From the NCBI RefSeq assembly GCF_011075055.1, contig NC_058155.1, positions 10,325,537 through 10,389,536 on the forward strand: a DNA stretch of 64,000 nucleotides, read 5' to 3'. The stretch is from Mangifera indica. Taxonomy: Eukaryota > Streptophyta > Magnoliopsida > Sapindales > Anacardiaceae. The position numbers and the translations under genes were made by a program. This document shows, piece by piece, positions 55,096 through 64,000 of the stretch. Under the pieces are notes generated by a model. The model saw only the letters and a list, made by a program, of their open reading frames with translations, did no database searches and was not told where the DNA came from. The stretch's first letter is position 1, and each line of letters begins with the position of its first letter.

Positions 55096-57696
55096 AAGCA
55101 ATAATAAGAAATGAGTATGGAATACAGGGGGCGAAGAAAAAGAGAGTACATTAAATTTAGTCGGAGATGTGGACCTCAGCACCATTCATACAGAGAGAGT
55201 GACGGCAAAACAGTTCCATCCCAAATTTTACTCCCTTTTTATTTCCCTAATAAGTACGTAGTTGTAGAATTTGGAACTCTACAGGAAAAAAAATTATATA
55301 TCTTATAGTTAAAGGTGGAAATCAATCAAATTGGTTCTGAATATCCTTTAATTCAAAATTAATTTGAATAAAAAATAGTTTAATTTAAGTTTGTTAAGTT
55401 AAAATTAGATTTGATTTGAGTTTATAAAGTTAAAATTAGGTATTCGAATAAAAAATAGTTCAATTTAATTCAAGTTTAATTCAATTTTATAGTTTAAATT
55501 AATGATTCGAATTTATAGTTCGATTCAGTTTGAATTTATAGTTTAAATTTGTGACTTAAGTTAGTGATTTATTAACAAAATGATGTCATTTAATTTAAAT
55601 ATTATTTAAAATTATTTATTTAAACTATAAGTTTAAGTAGAACTGAATCAGAAATCCAAACTAAAATTTGAGCTAAATCAAACCACAAATTTAAACTACT
55701 TATTTGAATTATGAATTCAAATCAAAACAAGCTGAATACCTCCTTGTTCAAGTGTAACTTGATTTAAAAAACAAATCAAATTTTATAGTTTAAATTTGGC
55801 TCAAATTTAAATTAAATAAATTCAAATTAAACTGAAATGGCTCAGATCATATCCAAGCCTACTTATTGTCATCCCCACAGAGAAGATTAATTTTGTGTTT
55901 TTAATCTTGCATCAGTAGATATCTATGGGAAAATTTAATCATGTACTAACTTTACAGATGCCCGGCCATAATAGAAAAAGTAACAACTTTGATTAATTTC
56001 CCCCTCTCATAAATACTGTATAAAATAATTTAAGGCTAAAAGCTGAATCGTGAAAAAAGTTTACCGGCAGCAAATGGCGTCGAGTAAAAGACAAAAAAAT
56101 TTCCACCGAAAAATAATTTTCTCCTGTCTAGCTTGAGAGATGGATGATGAAAGAAAAGTAGATTGCTTGTTAAAGCCAACTTGGAATTTAAGAAGGCTGC
56201 ATGCATACCACCTACCCAACAACATATATTGGGTACAGATTGCCTCCAGCTTGCTATTGGGCACGCACAACAGAAGATCAGATTATACATTGGTTTGATT
56301 TTGACTTGATCATAATATTTTTCATTTATACTTTGACAATCACAAAATACCCTCCAATAACCGGCATTTTCTTTCAGGAAATTTACTGTTTCTTTTTTGG
56401 ATGTAGCTAGGTTTCTTAATTGTGCAGCCTTATCAGCCCAGAGAGAGAGATAAATAAGGGAATGAATTAGTAGATTCACGTGAGAACACAAAATCCAAAG
56501 GAAGATCACAAGCACTAGGCAATGGCCAATAAGAGGGGCCAACAGGGAGAAAGTGGATTATAGAGAATGGTTAGCAGAGATGAGAGGACAACAACAACTG
56601 TGATGTGGCCTGTGGCCTGTGGCCTTAGCTCAAATACGACCCATTCTCTCTCTTTCATTTCATGTTTTCCGTTGATGCATTACTTCACGGCGCCTTCCAC
56701 GTATAAGCAAGACTTAATTACACTCTTTAACTTCATCGTCACCGTTTTCTATTTGTCATTAATCTCTTTTTCCTCTCTCTAGCCATCACCAATGACCCGA
56801 CATGTCAAAATCCAGCGCCATTGGTCATGTCACAATCACCTTAGATTCTCTTCATATTGTTTCCTCTTTTAGGGTCTAAACATCAGGGACGACAGCTTGC
56901 TGAGCAGCTGTGATGCATCATCCATATATACACTCAGAAATAAGAGGCCACCGTATCCATACCATAACCTACATATTTAACAACCCAAGTGTGCATGAAC
57001 ATAGCCCAAGGGACACTTTAAGTGCAAAGAGTTATGAAATTTTCATATAAATCTAAAAAAGAGTATGAGTTCGAAAACCACTCACATCAAAATAATATGA
57101 TATCAAACCCTAATATAGTTGTAAAATTATTTATTAGATATAAAATTTTACTTATTTAATATAATTAATCATACTTTAATTTGGATAGACGATTTAGAGG
57201 AAAATCCTCATTGTCCAAGAAATAAGTCTATATGATCATAACAAATTACTAGCATGGATAAAACAAGCAAAATTCTAAAAACTTGCGTTGATTAATGTGT
57301 TTGTTCGTAAAAGAGTGAGTGACATTAAAAGCTTTATTGTTGGAAGAATTGAAAGCATGCAATCAAGTGAAGGAGGTCGGTTGCGTCATGAATGAGGAAA
57401 CTAAATGGATATTAGGTATCTGTCGTCGTTGCCTGTTAATTGAAGATGACTACGAAGTATTTTCGTTGACCAATGGTAACAGCCCAGCTACTGCACTACA
57501 CTGCTCCACTGCTTTACCTGAAACGTCTTAAAATTTTGTATTTACTTTACACATTTCAAACCTAAAGATGTTGCCTGTAACAAGTCTGTGTTTCCCGATT
57601 ATGATTATGGCTTAAATATGGAATTTAGAAGTTTGCTGCATTTACTCCGCATCCAAAAATGTATCCATTGTTATGTTTAATTAGATATTATCAAAA
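55096..57696. other. Intergenic spacer
   Basis: Contains a family-c repeat (55310-55850) and otherwise unassigned DNA. A 168-codon frame on the minus strand (56036-56542) lacks any recognisable domain, has no start context or neighbours supporting it, and is not called as a gene. Confidence 0.45.
55310..55850. repeat. Degenerate repeat, family c (longest copy)
   Basis: About 540 bp of TTTAATTCAAGTTTAATTCAA-like words with a central AACAAAATGATGTCATTTAA (near 55572-55592). The two halves are roughly inverted copies. Confidence 0.5.
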
Positions 57697-58400
57697 GGCC
57701 AAAAGACTTACTCCTACCCAAGTTTTGATGCGTTTCTAAAATCCTATCTATAGGTTTCAAAAATTTAAACACTCACCCATGAGTATTAACTTTAATCAAA
57801 TCATTAATTATAAGGGGTAAAACCATTATTTTATCATTAAACCTTAAAACTCTAAGAGTTTATATCATTTCCCTTCATCCCTTAGTTTGGAAAACTAACA
57901 ATTCTCTCTCATCTAAAAGTTTGAAAAATTCATTTTTTCTCTTAAAGTTTTTTTCTTCATTATCTAGCAATGGAAATCCACTACCGTTGTTGATTGACCA
58001 CCCCAACATCTTCTTTTCCAATTGTTAGCCATCCCATTGGAGTAGGTTCGTTGGATGAAGACGAACCTGCTCCAATGGGAAGGTCGACGACCAGAGAAGA
58101 AAATGTTGGTGTGATCAGCTGACTATAGCAGCTGATTCCGTCACTAGAGAATGAAGAAAAAACTTTAGGAGAAAAAGTGAAATTTTCAAACTTTTAGATA
58201 GAAAAAATTATTAGTTTTTTAAACTATAAGAGGAAAATGATATAAACTCTTAGGTTTTAAGATTTAGTAATAAAATAACGATTTGATCCCATGTTTTGGT
58301 TAAGGTTAACAATTTATGAAATAATATTTAGGTTTTTGAAACCCTATGGATGAGACTTTCAAAATGCATCGAAACTTTGGTGGGAATAAGTCATTTGGTC
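57697..58400. mobile_element. Foldback MITE with perfect 9-bp target duplication (family a)
   Basis: 704 bp. The left end is GGCCAAAAGACTTACTCC and the right end GTGGGAATAAGTCATTTGGTC. It is flanked by TTATCAAAA (57688-57696 and 58401-58409). The arms pair almost throughout, including the centre (TTCGTTGGATGAAGACGAAC). Non-autonomous, Mutator-like by target-site size. Confidence 0.9.
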
Positions 58401-59639
58401 TTATCAAAATTCAAAATTAACACCTCTAAGGAGTTGTTTAAGTGGAAATGAAGAGATTTCATGTATAGGAGGACATTAGTTCAAATCCATTTATTGTAAG
58501 GTCGGTCATTGTATCCGAAGTTACTTTTTTGACAATAAAAAATTGCAATAAATACACAACATATGCGAGAATAAATGATTTGTATATAATTTAGAATGTC
58601 TAATGATACCTTATTTCCAGGAACAAAGCACCCAAGCCCACAAAGTATAAATAAGTTCAATTAATAAGAATACATAAAGAAATATTTGGTTTTGTTCAAT
58701 CTAAAGTGGTATACTCTAAAATCCAATTGATTAATAAATAAATTTTTACAATTATATGAACTCGAAAAGCTCACAAACCCAATAGTCACTGGCTACTCAA
58801 TAGGTGTTTTTAATTTTGGCACAGTTTAACATAAGATAAAACAATTTATTTACAGGGAAAAATCCTCTTCCAAATCCAGTATTGAAGATTTTCTATGAAA
58901 TAAGATTGAATTAATCTATCCTAATAAGAATGTAATAAAACTATATATGCAATTTTATACATAAGTAATGACATGTCATCATGTGATTGAATAGTTTTAA
59001 ATTAAAGATAAAATAACTTCTAATTATATGATAATATGTCATTATTTGTGTATAAAGTTATACATATTATTTGTGTATAAAACACTACTCAATCAAAATG
59101 TATTATTTTTCATTTATCTTCCTTCACATTTGTCCCTGGTTTCCACCCAATTTGAGCAAAATAGTACAAAAGATTTGAGGAATCTTGAAAAAATGGGTTG
59201 GTGTATCTAAAATCCATTTTATATTTGGATGAAATGATTTTAATGATAGGATATAATGATGTTTTTTGCTTAATTTTATATTTTGAGTGTAAGATGTTAC
59301 AAAAAAAATACTATTTGCTATAGATATTGGCTGAGTCAAATGAACTTAATTGAGATGGTGTTAATCGTTGAATATGCATGTATGTAATTTTGGAGTGAAG
59401 AAGCACCACTATTGCTCCTACTAGTTGTAGTTAATGTGTCAAACTCAAAAGGACCAATATTGTGTTTCGTATTAGTAGTAGATGGGCCTTGTTTCACTTC
59501 TCATAGCTCATCCTGTTCCTCAACGCCCTCTTCATACTCCCCACCGGCCACCATTCTTCCTAGTAGTTGTAGTTATGGATTAATTTTGATTATCCTATTC
59601 GTGCATAATAATAGATTTTAATAACACTTGATCCGAATG
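58401..59639. other. Intergenic spacer
   Basis: Contains a possible tRNA-like B-box word (GTTCAAATCC near 58493) in a short interspersed repeat and a well-preserved palindromic AT repeat (about 58930-59090; arms near TAATGACATGTCATCATG and ATGATAATATGTCATTATTT). No gene is seen. Confidence 0.45.
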
Positions 59640-60200
59640 ATAGAATATTTGGGGTACTCTGTCAGGTACCAACCACGGCGGAGATCAGCAGCACACATCA
59701 TGTTGTTAGAATCCCACATTTGTTGTGTAAGCTCTGGGACAGCTAGGGAGATTTATTGCTGTGATCCACGTGGAGTGGTGCAAAATCCACCATAAAGAAA
59801 TGAAGAAGTGGGAATGGGATCAAATTTACAGCCAGCTTCCGGAGATCAGAATTCAGCTGGCCAAGGAACCTCAGGCAGCAAGTTACACCAATCATGGTTG
59901 CAGAGATTAAGTGATTCAAGTCTCCAACTGTAAATTCGGAGGCATAACGAGCATTAGAATCTTTCAGTGTTTCACATTTTAATAAACAATTTTAACCACT
60001 CACTGCTTGGAGTGAGTCCGGAAGCAAATATCTTAAAGTGCTTCATTGTCAAGGACCATGAATTCATCAACATTCTCTACCAACTAGAGCACGGAGAGAG
60101 TTGCATCCACCACACTGTCAGAGACCTGAGGAGAAGGGAAAACAGAAAATGTCAGTCTTCATCCTATCTGAATATTCCTCTCCAATCTTCGATAATATTT
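59640..60200 (-). pseudogene. TUB: Beta-tubulin gene fragment, broken
   Basis: On the minus strand, tubulin pieces appear in order: KIGEEYSDRM (about 60150-60190), LVENVDEFMVLDNEAL then TAA (60033-60035) where Tyr is expected, then DICFRTH. A typical intron follows (donor at 60003, acceptor before 59927). Next come [49 protein letters not shown] and LTEYPKY. Beta-tubulin forms the alpha/beta dimer of microtubules; this covers roughly the middle third of the protein. The first exon part is frameshifted. The retained intron at the normal plant position shows it derives from genomic DNA, not an mRNA copy. It cannot make tubulin. Confidence 0.9.
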
Positions 60201-60769
60201 AATTAACATGCTTCTCAGTTATCAATTGAACCAGAATTCTTCTAATTAGAATTTTGATATGTTTTGCATCACAGCATGTCACTTCATTTTAAAATATGTC
60301 ATTCGTAACAAATCGTGATGTTTAATGTTAAATGAATTATGTTTGAACACGACACAACCCATTATATAATTCAAATCAATTTGAATTATATTAAATCAAC
60401 CCAATATAGTTGAATCAGATTTAGATTAAGAGATCTCGATGCAATGCAATTACAATTTAGATGGAGTTAAGGGATAAAAATCTCTATCTCAAAACCCAAG
60501 GCGACACAATCCAAAGACACAATCTGACAAGCCTAATGCTCAACAGCCAAAAAGTCTGCCAATCAACCACATTGATTTCCTATTTCTTCTGAACACATAC
60601 ATATATTAAAGGCCATTCTACATTAAAATATATTCTCAAACAAGAGGGAGGAACCCATCTTTCATCCAGGATTTTATACAAGACAAAAGTGCAGGTTAAA
60701 AGATTTACACAACTTGAAATAATGCAGAACAGTAATTTTTTCATGGGACTCCTTTACTGTTGAAGATTA
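60201..60769. other. Short spacer between the two pseudogenes
   Basis: AT-rich, with some ATTTGAATTATATTAAATCA-type words resembling family c. No exon is recognised. Confidence 0.5.
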
Positions 60770-63743
60770 CCTTCGCTGCAGCATATTTTGAAGTAAAGAG
60801 ATTCGTCCACAAAAAATTAACTGCCAAGATTAATAATACACATTAGAAATGCTTGTGAAACCGATTAATACATAAATATTAACACAAGTACTTACAATAT
60901 TTGCTCAGCCATTTGGAATTATTCTCATCTTGGACTCCACAGATATTCTGTTAGAAGAGGAGACTTGATTGGCATACTTTGAGAGTTGAAATACCGCAAG
61001 TTTGGCAATCAGGTACAGCAACAAATGTGTTTTTTTTTTTTTTAATTCAGTCATACTAAAAGCTGCGTCTAAGATTTCTAGACAAGTAGCTGCGTCTAAG
61101 ATTCTAGACAAGTAATAGATTTAGTAAGTATCATCACCAGGGAACTTTGAAGCATCAAAGCAGGCAGCTGTTTTGGAAACTGTGTACTTAATTCGGCAAT
61201 AGTTTTTTCCAAACATCAAAGTTGATTGATCACTGTTGCAATTGGACACAATTACATTAATATTCTCACCAAGTTCAACATCATAGTAGAAAAAAATTCA
61301 CACAATTATGAAAGCACTAAGAATTTTTCTTGAAGAGACTTTCTACACTCTTTGGAACATCTATGTATGCTTATAAGGTTGCAAAGATATGTGGTACCAG
61401 GAATGAGAAAGCTCCAGAGGCAACAAAAAACATAGCCTTTCTGTAAAAAAACCTAGAAAGAAAATCCAAAGGAAGCTAACAGTCAGTCTTAACAGTTAAC
61501 AGTTAAGATTTTTGTCACAGGAAAAAAAGTCTAAAATGCATACCGAATCAGTTTCTACTGGTCTTCCTAATAGAGGGGCTGATGCTTCAATAAAACGCCT
61601 TCTGACATCAATTAATGAGACTGCCTCCAAGACCTTAAAATGAATAAGAAAGCTTAACATGCCGTTCATTGTTGAGATCCAATAAAATGATTCAGGGGTT
61701 TTAGATCATTGGGAAATAATACTGACCTGTCTCTGCAGGGACTCTTCCAGATGAAGCAATTTACGACCATGCACCTTCAAGGAGGGGATGAAGAATAAAT
61801 GTTAAAAGACAGCACAATTCATGGACATTTTGTAGGGTTCAAAAACAGAAAAAATCGTTAGGATATGCAGTACAAAGGTAGACTAGAATGCACCACTTAC
61901 ATTCCATCTGACCAAGAAGGTAGTTTGACATCTTTAATAGAAAACAAAGACTTTAACTTAGCAGCAGTTGACATTAATTTAAGATGAGGTGCTGAAGGAG
62001 CACAAACATGCTTTCTATTAACAGGATATACAACCTGCATCCATCAGTAAGTGCACAACACAACATAAATACAGGGAAAATAAATGTAGCAGGAGAGAAG
62101 AAACACACACACAAAAGATAAGAAAGACAAAGGAAAAGAAACTTGAAGCAACAGAATATGAGAATGGAACCTGCAAGTATATGGACACCCAACCACTATT
62201 TGTTTATATTCATGTCCAAAAGAGGTACATCAAATTTGACATCCTCTGGCTACACTAAAATTCAGAGGCAAGGAAAGCGCAAATATAAACGAAACAATAT
62301 GCTACATGGTTTTCTTAGGTAAATTAAACAGATTTAAACCTGTTAATATGATAAATACCTTTCCGAAACCTGAACTCATGCATTTCAACACCCTACACAA
62401 CAGGGATAGGAGTAAAGCAGATGAAGGAACTTAAAACCAACATCAAGTTTTGAAAACAAAGACAAAAACATTCATAGATCATCATTTCATCAAAGGAAAA
62501 GCAACATCAACGGAGCATGAGACAGTGGGCCATGTTAGATATGTTAATAGTTGCATCAAAACTGTGCAAAACAATCGCTTTAGTGCTCATTGCTTTTCAC
62601 TTCACTATTGCTGACATCTTCACCAATCAGTCCCTTACCCCTCTCATCAAATGAAAATGACTAGAGGCAACGTGGTAACCAAAATGGTAATAAGGAGCTA
62701 CGCTTGCCATTGATCTCACTAATAGTTTTTATTGTCATCCTCCCAAGCAAGGCAAAAGGCCCTCAAAACAGATAAAAATAACTTTCACATCTCATTTTCT
62801 ATTGTTTTATCAAGGTAAAGCATAGAAAAGGTAGCAAGCTATAGCTGAATTTCATGAGAACTTTTATAAAGGAAGATAAAAAAACAAAGTATAATTTTGT
62901 TCTCTATCATTAATCAAATGCAGGACAGAGGAAAAACCAGGCTAATTTTATTTAATATAGACTTAGAAATATAGATTTCATTCTTTTCTGTTTTGAGAAT
63001 TCAAATTTCTATCAAATAAAAATGCCATGGATTAGAGCTGACATATTACCTCCCTAGATAACATAGTATTAATTTCAAATTTTAATCATTCACCATCCAC
63101 CTCTCCAACACGCTTCCTCTGGTAGGACATGTACTGATCCCTACAAAACAATACATAAATAAATAAATTAAGCAAGCATTTTCTTCAAGTATATAGACGA
63201 AGTTCTTATAACCTAAAAGCCTAACCTCAATTCCTGAATAAGAACAAATAGCTGTGTGAAATCTTTGTTGTTCCAATCAGATAAACTATTCTTTGTTGCG
63301 GTGACATCATCATGAAATGGATGAAACTCTTGGTCTTCAGGTCCAAAAATAACATCAGGTGCAGCCAGTGGAAAGTCCGCATTGCATATAACATCCCCGG
63401 TAAAAAAAGGAAAAAAAAAAACAGCTAAGAAACAACTATCAGTATGAAGTTTGGTATATTGGAATCAACTTCACTTTAAAATCATACTAACATTTGATAG
63501 TGTCAAGACATCAAGTGGATGAGCAAGGTGAAACGATCAAGACTTCCCATGTACTTGCAACCAGACCATAGTTGTTCAACCTAGAATAAAAAATCAAATC
63601 AACAATAACAGTTCACTGCGTAATTTAGAGAATGAGACCCTAAAGATAGAGAAGAGGGAGAGAGAGAGATCACCTTGATGGGAGTTGCCAATGAGATAAT
63701 GAAGCTGAGCTGAAATAAATGAAGGGAAGCCTTCAAAAGACAT
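60770..63743 (-). pseudogene. BRE: BRE/BRCC45-like pseudogene with introns retained
   Basis: Intact BRE is a scaffold subunit of the BRCA1-A/BRISC deubiquitinase complexes. Recognisable exons on the minus strand: 63674-63743 (MSFEGFPSFISAQLHYL), 63492-63580 (VEQLWSGCKYMGSLDRFTLL), 63226-63397 (APDVIFGPEDQEFHPF), 63050-63140 (DQYMSYQRKRVGEVDGE), 62359-62392, 62171-62245 (PEDVKFDVPLLDMNINK), 61911-62034 (APSAPHLKLMST), 61727-61774, 61544-61633 (IDVRRRFIEASAPLLGRP), 61398-61440 (FFVASGAFSFL), about 61138-61195 (LSTQFPKQLPALMLQSS), about 60892-61005 and 60770-60833. Defects: phase mismatch between exons 1 and 2, an extra base near 63511-63517, acceptor CG instead of AG at 63398-63399, TGA at 63086-63088, a frameshift at about 62196, TGA at 60925-60927 and TAA at 60919-60921, and another indel in the last exon. 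So many breaks exclude a working product. Most splice sites survive, so it is a decayed gene duplicate rather than a processed copy. Confidence 0.9.
61061..61113. repeat. 26/27-bp tandem duplication inside the BRE pseudogene
   Basis: Two adjacent copies of AGCTGCGTCTAAGATTCTAG plus ACAAGT (the first with an extra T) lie in an intron of the pseudogene. Confidence 0.9.
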
Positions 63744-64000
63744 GCTTTCGTTTCTACTAGAAATGTCGCCGGCGATCTACCAAATGTTTACTCAATGTGA
63801 AAAATGGGACAAAAACCCGCAACCAATCCTTGAAAAGCCGTTGGGTAGGTCCAACAAACATCTTGTACATTTTGGGTTTGCCAATTGTTGGCCATCCCCT
63901 TCTAGCCGTTGAAACATGTGCTGCTGATATTTTGGAGAGTACTTCCTGGGGTAACTAACTTGAATGTCAAAAATAGGGTTTTTGATTAAATACTCTAAAA
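63744..64000. other. Upstream flank of the BRE pseudogene
   Basis: No coding sequence is recognised up to the window edge. It is probably the old promoter region. Confidence 0.5.

Noticed and set aside
56036..56542. 168-codon open frame on the minus strand
   Set aside because: Long for chance, but no domain, no exon partners and an irregular hydrophobic composition.

Overview
The window is nuclear DNA of a flowering plant, almost certainly a eudicot. It has intron-rich genes with GT-AG splice sites, AT-rich intergenic DNA, an LTR retrotransposon of the plant chromovirus type, foldback MITE families, and plant-specific genes such as AINTEGUMENTA, CSLC and a vacuolar amino acid transporter. 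The species cannot be fixed from sequence alone. No prokaryotic signature, CRISPR array or plasmid backbone is present. All coding models were built by hand from splice sites and reading-frame continuity.

Layout. 1-411 (+): last two exons of a J-domain protein. 3262-5741 (-): complete cellulose-synthase-like C gene (5 exons, 691 aa). 5742-11159: repeat-rich spacer. 11160-13827 (-): AVT6-type amino acid transporter (5 exons, 456 aa). 15477-26301 (-): small HhH/DNA-glycosylase-like gene (4 exons, 217 aa) whose third intron is 10.0 kb because it carries a retrotransposon cluster. 29272-33323 (+): squalene monooxygenase (8 exons, 530 aa). 34861-36868 (-): bHLH49/CIB-type transcription factor (8 coding exons, 427 aa), tail to tail with the squalene monooxygenase. 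48484-51635 (-): AINTEGUMENTA orthologue (9 exons including a 9-nt microexon, 679 aa). 59640-60200 (-): broken beta-tubulin fragment. 60770-63743 (-): decayed but intron-containing pseudogene of BRE/BRCC45.

The retroelement cluster at 17-25.3 kb is the most complex part. In order it has a decayed gypsy integrase on the minus strand; a 61-bp inverted piece of reverse transcriptase from the young element; a 5'-truncated pol copy on the plus strand with two partial LTRs; and then a complete LTR-internal-LTR chromovirus. That element has near-identical LTRs, yet its polyprotein is broken by one stop codon and one frameshift. The truncated pol copy lacks exactly 96 bp of the chromodomain, and those 96 bp begin with GT and end with AG.

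The spacers hold three dispersed repeat families visible by eye: (a) 0.6-0.75 kb foldback elements with ends like GGCCAAAAGACTTATTCCCA, two of them with perfect 9-bp target duplications (Mutator-like MITEs); (b) AT-rich palindromic elements; (c) runs of CAAATTTGAGTTYGAGCT-type sequence around a palindrome of the form AAAACNACGTNGTTTT. The intact genes are unrelated housekeeping or regulatory loci (cell wall, transport, repair-like, sterol synthesis, transcription) and do not form a cluster or pathway. I found no convincing new multi-gene system; the unusual material is in the retroelement rearrangements, the foldback families and the two pseudogenes.
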